Shown here: one piece after another, positions 16,274-24,068 of the stretch
How the letters are laid out: each line of letters begins with the position of its first letter
Numbering within the stretch: the stretch's first letter is position 1
Origin: REEB76 sp963774895
Lineage (GTDB): Bacteria; Pseudomonadota; Gammaproteobacteria; Natronospirales; REEB76
Assembly (NCBI GenBank): GCA_963774895.1
Contig: CAVZGN010000001.1
Location: 620,001 to 684,000 of the forward strand
DNA length: 64,000 bases
Direction: 5' to 3'
The notes under the pieces: model-generated
Databases searched by the model: none
The model's input: the letters and a program-made list of their open reading frames with translations, nothing else
What the model was told of the DNA's origin: nothing
Made by a program: the position numbers and the translations under genes

Positions 16274-18379
16274 CTTATTGTCCTGGTACTTATTTAATAA
16301 TAACTTGAAGTTTGGATCGTTGCGGATCGGATCCCAAGCCGGATCGAGCCACAGCAGCACGGGCGAGTAAAAGCCTCCGATGCCGGGCATGGCAAGCGCT
16401 TTGACGAGCAGCGGTATTGCAAGATCGGGACGGTTAGCTTCCGCGTACAGTCCCGCATCAATCACCCTGTCGAGCGGGCCGTAGGATTGGTCTGTGATTT
16501 TGTTGACGATCGCCTGCGCCTTGGCGATGGCGTCTAAGCCTTCCGCGGTGTGGCCGAGCCGCAGTTCGGCGTCGGCGATGCTCTGCCATACGAACGCCTG
16601 GTTGATGCCCTGCATCATCGCGAGTTGCACACGGAGGTGGGGGAGCGACTGCTCATACAGCGGACGCGCGCGCGCCTTATCGCCCATCAGCCAGTAGAGG
16701 TCGGCCTGTTGCTCCTGCTTGGAGCCACCTTGTTGGGCAAAGTTGTCGGGCGTATCCGGCACACTGTCGAGCAAGTCCAAAGCATCGCGGTATTTGCGCT
16801 GGTCGGTCAACAGGCCGACGCGCGCTAACTTTAGAGCCGGATCGTCACCCTGGGCTGCGGCCAGCGCACGCGGAATGTCACCAGTGCTAAACAGGACCGC
16901 GTTGGCATAGTATGCCTTGGCGTTTCGATTATTGGGATCCAATGCCAGCGCACGTTGGAAGGCGTTCTCGGCATCCGAGTAGCGGCTGGCCAACATGTTG
17001 GTCAAGCCCAACTCGAAGGCCAGCGCGGAATTGCGCGGATCAAGCATCAGCGCCTGTTGAAATGAGGCAATCGCTTTGTCGAAGCGACCCTGGCGGCGCT
17101 CGACGTAGGCTTGCGCTGCGAGCGTATCAGCATCGTTGGGCTTGAGCTTGAGTGCCGCCGCGAAGGCTTTCAACGCGGCGTCGTAATCGCCGCGGCCCCA
17201 GTACTCGGTGTAACCGATAGCGAGTTGCGCAGCGGAAAGGTTGGGTTGCAATTGCAATGCGCGTTCGGCATCCGCGCGCGCCTGCTGGTTTAGCTGTTTG
17301 ACATCCTCGCCGCCGCCGCCGAACCAGGCGAGCTGGCTTTCGTTAAAGGCCAACCGCGCCCAAGCCAGCGCAAAGTTCGGGTCCTGTTCGACCGCCTGCC
17401 GATACAAGGGGATCGCGGCTTTCCAGCTAGCCGTATCGTAGTTGATGAGGCCCTGGTTGGCCTGATACTCGGCGCGCAGGAACAGGTCGTAGGCCGCGCG
17501 GTTCTGGGTCGGCACCGCCGCCAGGCTCGCGGCTTGCGCGGGCGAGAGTTTGGCATTGAGCGCGGTAGCGATCTGTTCGGCCACCTCGCCTTCGACGCCG
17601 AATACGTTGTAGAGCGTGCGCGTGTAGGCCTGCGCCCAGATGTGCTCATCCGTCTGGGCATCAATCAACTGCACGTTGATCAGCACCTGGTTGCCGGCTT
17701 TCTGGACGCTGCCTTCCAGGATCGTCGCCACGCTCAGTTGCTCGCCGATCCGCTTGAGGTTTTCCGGATGGCTGGCGTACTCCGCAGTCGAGGTGCGCGA
17801 AATGACCTTCAAGTCGCCGATATCGGCCAGCTTGGTCAGGATCAGATCCTGCATGCCGGCGACGAAATATTCGTTGTTCTTGTCGGCACTGAGGTTCTCG
17901 AACGGCAGCACGGCAATCGATTTCGCTGGAATGGCCGGAGCGGGTACAGCTGCTGTGCCCGCCGGAGCCGCCGCCGGTGTCTGGGCTTTGGCTGCGGTTT
18001 CGGCCTGGAGGAGCGGCGCATGCGCTCTGGAAAACTGCAAAGCATAAAAACCCGAGATCACGACCAGCGCGATCACGACAGCCGTGAATACCGCGCTCAA
18101 CTTCCAGTGACGCCGCTGCCAGGTATTGGGTTGGGTCGGGCCTTTCGGTTCGATCAACAGCCAGGCGAGCACCACGACAACCGGGAAACCCAGCAGCAGC
18201 ACGATGATGACTGCCGGTACCGCGCCCGCCCAGCCGAAATACGGAAAAGCGCGGCTCACCAGTTGAATCAGGAACCCAACCACCACGGCATAGGCGACTA
18301 CCACCCCGTAGAGATGGTGCTGCTTCAAGCGCGCCATGAAGCTTATTGGCTCTTCCGGAACGGGTTTCTTCTTCGCCAT
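16262..18379 (-). CDS. Membrane-anchored TolB-like / TPR protein
   Basis: A 705-residue protein with three hydrophobic segments in the first 150 residues (about 21-42, 50-75, 95-115). An Ala/Pro-rich linker leads into a TolB N-terminal-like domain starting KSIAVLPFENLSADKNNEYF (about 155-280). The C-terminal half is tetratricopeptide repeats, for example AYVERRQGRFDKAIASFQQA and LTNMLASRYSDAENAFQRAL. Such proteins are often annotated as CadC-like or cyclase-associated TPR proteins, but no DNA-binding or cyclase domain is present here. The start at 18379 has a GGGGGG run upstream; a longer frame up to 19075 would overlap rpsF and is rejected. It lies on the opposite strand between rlmB and rpsF, which are neighbours or near-neighbours in many relatives, so it looks inserted. 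The exact function is unknown. Confidence 0.75.
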   Translation of the reverse strand: MAKKKPVPEEPISFMARLKQHHLYGVVVAYAVVVGFLIQLVSRAFPYFGWAGAVPAVIIVLLLGFPVVVVLAWLLIEPKGPTQPNTWQRRHWKLSAVFTAVVIALVVISGFYALQFSRAHAPLLQAETAAKAQTPAAAPAGTAAVPAPAIPAKSIAVLPFENLSADKNNEYFVAGMQDLILTKLADIGDLKVISRTSTAEYASHPENLKRIGEQLSVATILEGSVQKAGNQVLINVQLIDAQTDEHIWAQAYTRTLYNVFGVEGEVAEQIATALNAKLSPAQAASLAAVPTQNRAAYDLFLRAEYQANQGLINYDTASWKAAIPLYRQAVEQDPNFALAWARLAFNESQLAWFGGGGEDVKQLNQQARADAERALQLQPNLSAAQLAIGYTEYWGRGDYDAALKAFAAALKLKPNDADTLAAQAYVERRQGRFDKAIASFQQALMLDPRNSALAFELGLTNMLASRYSDAENAFQRALALDPNNRNAKAYYANAVLFSTGDIPRALAAAQGDDPALKLARVGLLTDQRKYRDALDLLDSVPDTPDNFAQQGGSKQEQQADLYWLMGDKARARPLYEQSLPHLRVQLAMMQGINQAFVWQSIADAELRLGHTAEGLDAIAKAQAIVNKITDQSYGPLDRVIDAGLYAEANRPDLAIPLLVKALAMPGIGGFYSPVLLWLDPAWDPIRNDPNFKLLLNKYQDNKPNI

Positions 18380-18528
18380 CAAGCCCCCCCAAAACATAGA
18401 AGCAGCCATACTATAACTTGGAAGCGCTTTTATCCCGACACACCCGCCACTGATGTGATCCATAGTGACGTGTTTATTGATCGATGAGAAGGTGGGCGAG
18501 GGCACGAATTCCGCTTTAACCCCATGAA

Positions 18529-18557
18529 TTGCAAGCCATAGGCTGTTCCGGTATAGT
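18529..18557 (+). promoter_or_regulatory. Promoter of the rpsF-rpsR-rplI operon
   Basis: TTGCAA (18529-18534) and TATAGT (18552-18557) are separated by 17 bp. The following bases are G/C-rich (GCGCGCC), typical of promoters for the translation apparatus. The transcript would have a leader of about 70 bases. Confidence 0.65.
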
Positions 18558-18564
18558 GCGCGCC

Positions 18565-18622
18565 CTCCCGGACAAGGCCGGGAGCCCTTGCTCCACCGCA
18601 CGTCGGGGAGCCGGACAGTCCG
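18565..18622 (+). promoter_or_regulatory. Structured rpsF leader, possible S6:S18 autoregulatory element
   Basis: The leader contains a perfect 7-bp stem (CTCCCGG 18565-18571 with CCGGGAG 18578-18584). A second hairpin pairs CTCC-CCG (18591-18598, with one bulged A) with CGGGGAG (18604-18610), and a small GGAC/GTCC element follows. A leader bound by the S6:S18 complex through an exposed CCG is known upstream of rpsF in many bacteria. The position and the CCG-containing hairpin fit, but I could not align it to the family model. Confidence 0.4.
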
Positions 18623-18634
18623 TGAGGAGTACGA

Positions 18635-19039
18635 GTGAGACACTACGAAATCGTGTTTCTGGTCCACCCTGACCAGAGCGAACAGGTGCCCGCGATGATC
18701 GAGCGTTACCGCTCGATGATCGAATCCGAAGGCGGCAAAATTCATCGCGTCGAAGACTGGGGCCGCCGCCAGCTTGCCTATCCCATCGCTAAGGTCCACA
18801 AGGCCCACTATGTTCTGATGAACATCGAGTGCGGCCAGGCCACGCTCAACGAGCTGGTGGGCATGTTCCGTTTCAATGACGCCGTGCTGCGCCACCTGGT
18901 GGTACGCCGCGAAGCCGCCGTCACCGAGCCGTCGCCGCTCATCAAGCCCAAGGAAGAGAAAGAAGAGCGCATCGAGCGCTTCGATCTGGACGACCGTGAT
19001 GACGATAGCGATGATGAAACTCGCGCTGAACCAGCGTGA
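18635..19039 (+). CDS. rpsF: 30S ribosomal protein S6
   Basis: A 134-residue S6 protein of the small-subunit platform, where it binds S18. It starts MRHYEIVFLVHPDQSEQV and contains the conserved RVEDWGRRQLAYPI segment near residues 42-55. The C-terminal tail after about 100 is acidic and Glu/Asp-rich, resembling the tails that are polyglutamylated in enterics, though that modification is not implied here. The start is GTG at 18635 with TGAGGAGT seven bases upstream. It is the first gene of rpsF-rpsR-rplI. Confidence 0.97.
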   Translation: MRHYEIVFLVHPDQSEQVPAMIERYRSMIESEGGKIHRVEDWGRRQLAYPIAKVHKAHYVLMNIECGQATLNELVGMFRFNDAVLRHLVVRREAAVTEPSPLIKPKEEKEERIERFDLDDRDDDSDDETRAEPA

Positions 19040-19068
19040 TGACCTGAACCGAACACGAGGAGAGCCAC

Positions 19069-19293
19069 ATGTCACGTTTTTTTCGCAAGCGTAAGTTCTG
19101 CCGGTTCACGGCCGAGGGCGTGGAGGAGATCGATTACAAGGATATCGCCACCCTCAAGGCCTACGTCACCGAGACTGGTAAGATCGTGCCCAGCCGCATC
19201 ACCGGCACGCGCGCTTTCTATCAGAGGCAATTGTCGCTGGCCGTCAAGCGCGCGCGTTTCCTGGCGCTGCTACCCTACACCGACCAGCATTGA
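19069..19293 (+). CDS. rpsR: 30S ribosomal protein S18
   Basis: A 74-residue basic protein that pairs with S6 on the ribosomal platform. It has the family N-terminal pattern FFRKRKFCRF with one Cys, DYKDIATLKAYVTETGKIV, and PSRITGTRAFYQRQL followed by a basic helix. The ATG is preceded by ACGAGGAGAG, a strong ribosome-binding site. It is 29 bp after rpsF and 15 bp before rplI, within a single operon. No priB lies between rpsF and rpsR, unlike in enterics. Confidence 0.97.
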   Translation: MSRFFRKRKFCRFTAEGVEEIDYKDIATLKAYVTETGKIVPSRITGTRAFYQRQLSLAVKRARFLALLPYTDQH

Positions 19294-19308
19294 GGCGGAG
19301 GCATACCG

Positions 19309-19758
19309 ATGGAAGTCATCCTGCTGCAAAAAGTCGAGAATCTCGGCAACCTTGGCGACAAGGTCAAGGTGCGTCCGGGTTACGGCCGTAATTTCCTGAT
19401 CCCCCAGGGCAAGGCCAAGGCCGCGACCGCGGCCAACATCGCCGAGTTCGAGAAGCGCCGCGCGGAGCTGGAGAAACAGGCGGCCGACACTTTTACTTCA
19501 GCCACCGGGCGCAAGCGCGAACTGGAAGGCAAGACCATCACCATCACCGCCAAGGCCGGCAATGAAGGCAAGCTGTTCGGCTCCGTGGGCACGGTGGATA
19601 TCGCCGAGACCCTGACCCAAGGCGGCACCAAGGTGGAACGCAAGGAAGTGCGCATGCCCCAGGGCCCGATCCGCGTGGCCGGCGAACACAAGGTGGAGAT
19701 CCATCTGCACACCGATGTGAACGTCGAGATCACCGTGGTGGTGGTAGCCGAGGAATAG
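19309..19758 (+). CDS. rplI: 50S ribosomal protein L9
   Basis: A 149-residue L9 with the N-terminal domain MEVILLQKVENLGNLGDKV and the signature GYGRNFLIPQGKA, a long connecting helix (about 40-75) and the C-terminal rRNA-binding domain. Length is the same as in E. coli. GAGGCGGAGG lies just upstream of the ATG. A GC-rich hairpin follows 28 bp after the stop, so the ribosomal protein operon probably ends here. Confidence 0.97.
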   Translation: MEVILLQKVENLGNLGDKVKVRPGYGRNFLIPQGKAKAATAANIAEFEKRRAELEKQAADTFTSATGRKRELEGKTITITAKAGNEGKLFGSVGTVDIAETLTQGGTKVERKEVRMPQGPIRVAGEHKVEIHLHTDVNVEITVVVVAEE

Positions 19759-19786
19759 GTCGTCTGTGTATTTAACCAATTTGCGC

Positions 19787-19817
19787 GCGGGGGCCACGGC
19801 CCCCGCATGCATTTTCA
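19787..19817 (+). terminator. Terminator after rplI
   Basis: GCGGGGGCC (19787-19795) and GGCCCCCGC (19798-19806) form a very stable stem with a minimal loop. It is followed by ATGCATTTTC, so the T tract is short and displaced. The hairpin separates rplI from dnaB. Confidence 0.55.
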
Positions 19818-19908
19818 GTAACCATGCGGTTTGCGCTGTCATCAGTTGCAAGCAGCGAGTTGACTCCCTTAGAGTCTAGCCACCACCCTCATTCGCGATC
19901 CAGCCAGC

Positions 19909-21309
19909 ATGCCGGGAGCCGTCAAAAGTCTCGATACTTACGCCAGTGCGGCGCTCGAAGCTGTGCGCGTGCCGCCGCATTCGGTGGAGGCGGAGCAGGC
20001 GGTGCTCGGCAGCCTGATGCTGGACAACGCCACCTGGGAGCAGGTGGCCGACCGGATCCGCGAAGACGATTTCTACCGCCAGGATCATCGCCTGCTGTTT
20101 CGCGCCATCAACGAACTCACCGACAGCAATTCACCTTTCGATGCCGTGACCCTGTCCGAATGGTTGCAGAGCCGCAACCAGCTGGAAGCGGCCGGTGGGC
20201 TGGCTTACCTCGCCACGCTCGTGCGTGATACGCCCACCGCCGCCAACGTGCGTGCCTATGCCGACATCGTGCGCGAGCGTGCGGTGCTGCGGCACTTGAT
20301 CCGAGTGGGTGGTGAACTGGCAGAAGCCGCGTATCGGCCCGAAGGGCGCGGCACCGAAGAACTGATCGACTACGCTGAACGCCAGGTGTTCGACATCGCC
20401 GAACGCGGCGGGCGTCTGCAACGCAGTTTCGTGAAGATTACCGAGCTGTTGTCGATGGCCGTGGACCGCCTCGACGCGTTGATGCATGCCAACAATCCGG
20501 TGACTGGATTGCCCACCGGGCTGGATAAATTCGACCGCATGACGGCAGGCCTGCAACCCGGCGACCTGATCATCATCGCGGGACGTCCTTCCATGGGCAA
20601 GACCGCATTTGCCATCAACATCGCCGAATATTGTTCCTGCCGTCCCGAAAATCCGATACCCACGGCCATCTTCAGCATGGAGATGTCCGGTGAGCAGCTG
20701 GCTATGCGCCTGATCTCCTCACTGGGGCGTATCGACCAGCAGAAAGTGCGCACCGGGCAGCTGGACCAGAGCGACTGGCAGCGAGTCAGTTCGGCCATCG
20801 CCATCATGTCCAAGGCGCCCATGTTTATAGACGATACCGGCGCGCTCACGCCCACCGAGCTGCGGGCCCGGGCGCGGCGCCTGAAGCGTGAGCACAATCT
20901 GGGCCTGATGGTGGTGGATTACCTGCAGCTGATGTCGGTGCCCGGTACCCGCGAGAACCGCGCCACCGAGATCTCGGAGATCTGCCGCAGCCTGAAGGCT
21001 CTGGCCAAGGAGCTGAATATACCGGTGATCGCCCTGTCGCAGCTCAACCGCAGCCTGGAACAACGTCCTGACAAGCGGCCGATCATGTCGGACTTGCGCG
21101 AATCCGGCTCCATAGAACAGGACGCCGATGTGATCGCCTTTATCTACCGCGACGAGGTTTACGACAAGGACAGCGCCGATAAGGGCATGGCGGAGATCAT
21201 CATTGGCAAGCAGCGCAACGGCCCCATCGGCACGGTCCAGGCCACGTTCCTCGGTATCTACACGCGCTTTGAGAATTACACCGCCGAGGATTCCGGGGGT
21301 TACGCGTGA
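19909..21309 (+). CDS. dnaB: Replicative DNA helicase DnaB
   Basis: A 466-residue hexameric helicase of the replication fork. The N-terminal primase-interacting domain (about 20-125) begins RVPPHSVEAEQAVLGSLMLD. The RecA-like domain has Walker A GRPSMGKTAFA near residues 224-234, Walker B MVVDYLQLM near 343 and the arginine-finger region KQRNGPIGT near the end. No intein is present. The ATG at 19909 was chosen on homology; no strong ribosome-binding site is visible. The stop overlaps the alr GTG start by four bases, a coupling known in related genomes where dnaB and alr are neighbours. Confidence 0.97.
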   Translation: MPGAVKSLDTYASAALEAVRVPPHSVEAEQAVLGSLMLDNATWEQVADRIREDDFYRQDHRLLFRAINELTDSNSPFDAVTLSEWLQSRNQLEAAGGLAYLATLVRDTPTAANVRAYADIVRERAVLRHLIRVGGELAEAAYRPEGRGTEELIDYAERQVFDIAERGGRLQRSFVKITELLSMAVDRLDALMHANNPVTGLPTGLDKFDRMTAGLQPGDLIIIAGRPSMGKTAFAINIAEYCSCRPENPIPTAIFSMEMSGEQLAMRLISSLGRIDQQKVRTGQLDQSDWQRVSSAIAIMSKAPMFIDDTGALTPTELRARARRLKREHNLGLMVVDYLQLMSVPGTRENRATEISEICRSLKALAKELNIPVIALSQLNRSLEQRPDKRPIMSDLRESGSIEQDADVIAFIYRDEVYDKDSADKGMAEIIIGKQRNGPIGTVQATFLGIYTRFENYTAEDSGGYA

Positions 21310-22427
21310 GTCGCGCCACCGGCGCGGTTATCAATCTATACGCACTGCGCTACAACTTGCAGCGGGTGCGTGAGCTGGCGCCGCGCTCGCGCATCATGGC
21401 GGTGGTCAAGGCCAATGCCTATGGACATGGCATCGCGCAGGTGGCCCGCGCGCTGTCGGCCACGGATGCATTCGCAGTCGCGTGTCTGGATGAGGCGCTG
21501 GAAATCCGGCGCGCGGGACTGGTGCACCCCATCGTACTGCTGGAAGGCGTGTTCAACATCGCGGAGCTGGAAGAAGCGGCCCGCAACGGCTGTGAACTTG
21601 TGGTGCACGATGCCCGCCAACTCGCCTTGCTGGAGGATGCGCGTATTCAGCACAGCCTGGGCGTGTGGCTCAAGATCAACAGCGGCATGCATCGCCTGGG
21701 GTTTCCACCCGCACAAGCGCGCGAGCTCTGGGAGCGCCTGAGTCATGCGCACGCGGTGCGCAACCCGGTGCGCCTGATGACACATCTGGCCAGTGCCGAT
21801 GAGACCTCGAATCCGCGCACGCGTCTGCAACTGGAGACGTTCGCTGCGGCCAACGCCGGCATCCAGGCGGAACGCAGCATCGCCAACTCTGCCGGCATCC
21901 TCGCCTGGCCGGACAGCCATGCGGACTGGGTGCGGCCGGGGATCTTGTTGTACGGCGTTTCGCCATTCACCGGACGCATCGGCGCGCAGGAAGGTTTGAT
22001 ACCCGCCATGACCATGGGCACCACGCTCATCAGCGTGCAGCAGGTGAGCAAGGGCGAGGCGGTCGGTTACGGCGGCGCCTGGGTGGCGCCGGAAGATATG
22101 CGCATCGGCATCGCCGCCATCGGTTACGGCGATGGTTATCCGCGGCATGCGCCCAATGGCACGCCGGTGCTGGTGAATGGCGTGCGCGCATGGCTGGTGG
22201 GACGCGTTTCCATGGATATGATCGCAGTGGATCTGCGCGGTCTGCCACAGGCGCAGACCGGTGATCCGGTGGTTTTGTGGGGGGCCGAACTGCCGGTCGA
22301 GGAGATCGCGCGCGCCGCCGGAACCATCCCCTACGAACTGCTGTGTGGCGTCACCCAGCGGGTGAAGTTCAGTTTAGTGGACGAAAGCACGACAGCTGTC
22401 CTTTCGAAGGCCAGTGCCAAGGGTTGA
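21306..22427 (+). CDS. alr: Alanine racemase
   Basis: A 373-residue PLP enzyme that interconverts L- and D-alanine for peptidoglycan synthesis. The PLP-binding lysine is Lys35 in VVKANAYGHG, and the catalytic tyrosine lies in AIGYGDGYPR near residue 275. The N-terminal TIM barrel and C-terminal beta domain fill the usual length. The start is GTG at 21306, overlapping the dnaB stop as GTGA. The downstream gene is convergent on the minus strand. Confidence 0.96.
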   Translation: MSRATGAVINLYALRYNLQRVRELAPRSRIMAVVKANAYGHGIAQVARALSATDAFAVACLDEALEIRRAGLVHPIVLLEGVFNIAELEEAARNGCELVVHDARQLALLEDARIQHSLGVWLKINSGMHRLGFPPAQARELWERLSHAHAVRNPVRLMTHLASADETSNPRTRLQLETFAAANAGIQAERSIANSAGILAWPDSHADWVRPGILLYGVSPFTGRIGAQEGLIPAMTMGTTLISVQQVSKGEAVGYGGAWVAPEDMRIGIAAIGYGDGYPRHAPNGTPVLVNGVRAWLVGRVSMDMIAVDLRGLPQAQTGDPVVLWGAELPVEEIARAAGTIPYELLCGVTQRVKFSLVDESTTAVLSKASAKG

Positions 22428-22445
22428 TAGAAATCAGTTGATTGA

Positions 22446-23168
22446 TCAGCTATTGAGTAGCGAATAAAAGCCCATCTTGACGCCCGCCAGCTCGATGACA
22501 TCGTTGTCGCTCAGCTTGCGTGCTTCAGCGCCGATCTCCTTGCCGTTCACTGTTGGAAAGCCTTGTCCCTGTCCGCTTTCCACGTGCACGATATAAAAAC
22601 CATCCGCGCGACGGGTGATGGCGGCCACCTGCACGCCGGGCCGGCCAAGCGTGGTAAGCGCTTTGGTCAATTCCAGTTCCTTGCCGGCGAAACCACCGGA
22701 AAGCACCTGCAGTTTTCCCTTGGGCAAGGCGGCCTTGGCCGTTTCACCCACTGGCGCCGAGCCGGCGCCTGATTGCGCGATGGCACGGTTGACGCTGTCG
22801 AGACTGGGTGCGCCCGGCTGGCTCGCAGCCCCCGGCTTGATGACCATAGTGCGTTCAAATTCGTCGTCGTTTTCCTTATTGCGGCCGCTCAAGTACTTGA
22901 GCTGGTGGCGGCCGATGGTGATCACATCGCCATCCTGCAGCGCATGTTTCTTGATGAGCTTGCCGTTGACATAGGTGCCGTTGGTGCTGTTGAGATCCTC
23001 CAGGAAAGAATCCTTGAGGATATTGAGGATCAAGGCGTGATGGCCACTGACGGCCATGTTGTCGATATGGATGTCGTTATCAGACAGTCGACCGAGGGTA
23101 TAGCGCTCCTTCTCGAGCTCGTATTGAGCCAGTTCCTGCCCGTCCAGCGTGAGTATGAGCTTACCCAT
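22446..23168 (-). CDS. Double FHA-domain protein
   Basis: A 240-residue cytoplasmic protein with two phosphothreonine-binding FHA domains. The first (about 20-95) has the full signature: YTLGR, N-D-I-H-I, SGHHALI and LNSTNGTYVNG. The second (about 160-235) is weaker, with TTLGRPG and TVNGKEI but no canonical SxxH. The linker between them contains FERTMVIKPG near 100-110, a Thr-containing segment that could be a kinase target, as in GarA or FhaA-like proteins. It is the last gene of a minus-strand operon behind a Ser/Thr kinase and a PP2C phosphatase and is a likely reader or substrate of that kinase. Confidence 0.85.
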   Translation of the reverse strand: MGKLILTLDGQELAQYELEKERYTLGRLSDNDIHIDNMAVSGHHALILNILKDSFLEDLNSTNGTYVNGKLIKKHALQDGDVITIGRHQLKYLSGRNKENDDEFERTMVIKPGAASQPGAPSLDSVNRAIAQSGAGSAPVGETAKAALPKGKLQVLSGGFAGKELELTKALTTLGRPGVQVAAITRRADGFYIVHVESGQGQGFPTVNGKEIGAEARKLSDNDVIELAGVKMGFYSLLNS

Positions 23169-23224
23169 GGATCATCCTCGTTAGTATCGATTCCCGTTAA
23201 TGGCAGTCTGTTATTGCCAGCGTT

Positions 23225-24052
23225 TCATGAAAACCAATCGCTAAAGCGCTCGAAGAACCCTTTTTTCTCGTCCTCGAACGTGGTCAGGGGTTTGGCCAGC
23301 ACCACTGAAATGTTATCACGACCACCGTTGTCATTCGCCAGCTTCACGAGCTGTTGCGCTGCGATTTCAAGGTTATCACTAAACGTATCCACGGTTAAGT
23401 GAATATCCGGCTCCAGGACCATATCGTTCAGGCCATCGCTACATAATAGATAGATATCGCCCGGTAATGCCACGTCCTCCAGCAGGTCCACTTGCACCAT
23501 GGGCTCGATACCCAGGGCGCGTGTGACCAGGTTTTTATTCAGCGATTGCCGGGCTTCCTCCATGGTGTAGAAGCCACGCACCACCAGTTCCTGCAGCAGC
23601 GAGTGATCGGTGGTGATTTGTTCAAAATAACCATGGCGCAGACGATAGACCCGTGAATCGCCCGCATGGGCGATGGTTACGCGGTTGTTGTAGAACAGCG
23701 CTGCCACGATAGTGGTACCCATGCCCTCACATTGCGGCTGACTCTTGGCAGTGTCGTGGATCACTTCGTTGGCCCGCATGATGGCGTTACGCAGCAGCAC
23801 GCTTTCGTGTGAGTAACCGCTATCACTGACGCCATGTTTTTTGCCTATGTCCTTCAGTCCGCTGGTCACGAACCCCTGGATGATCTCGATGGCAATGCCG
23901 CTGGCGATCTCGCCGGCTTTGTAACCGCCCATGCCGTCGGCGACCATCACCAACCCGGTCTCAAGATCGGTAAGGATGGCATCTTCGTTGTTGGAACGCA
24001 GCATGCCCTTATCGGTGCGCCCCACGAATTCCAGTTTCCCCTGATAACCCAT
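23225..24052 (-). CDS. PP2C-family serine/threonine protein phosphatase
   Basis: A 275-residue Mg/Mn-dependent phosphatase, expected to remove phosphate from Ser/Thr residues modified by the adjacent kinase. Metal-binding and family motifs are GRTDKGMLRSNNEDA (about 11-25), VMVADGMGGYKAGEIAS (about 35-51), IAHAGDSRVYRLR, LCSDGLNDM and GGRDNISVVLA. It resembles stand-alone PstP/PppA-type proteins with no transmembrane segment. The ATG at 24052 is the first good in-frame start, 16 bp after the kinase stop; a longer frame reaching 24124 would overlap the kinase gene and is rejected. The FHA gene follows after 56 bp. Confidence 0.9.
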   Translation of the reverse strand: MGYQGKLEFVGRTDKGMLRSNNEDAILTDLETGLVMVADGMGGYKAGEIASGIAIEIIQGFVTSGLKDIGKKHGVSDSGYSHESVLLRNAIMRANEVIHDTAKSQPQCEGMGTTIVAALFYNNRVTIAHAGDSRVYRLRHGYFEQITTDHSLLQELVVRGFYTMEEARQSLNKNLVTRALGIEPMVQVDLLEDVALPGDIYLLCSDGLNDMVLEPDIHLTVDTFSDNLEIAAQQLVKLANDNGGRDNISVVLAKPLTTFEDEKKGFFERFSDWFS

Positions 24053-24068
24053 GACCTGCGCATTCAGC

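Noticed and set aside
18380..19075. N-terminal extension of the TolB/TPR protein
   Set aside because: It would run antisense through rpsF and its promoter. The hydrophobic, family-like sequence begins only at MAKKKPVPEE (18379), which has its own ribosome-binding site.
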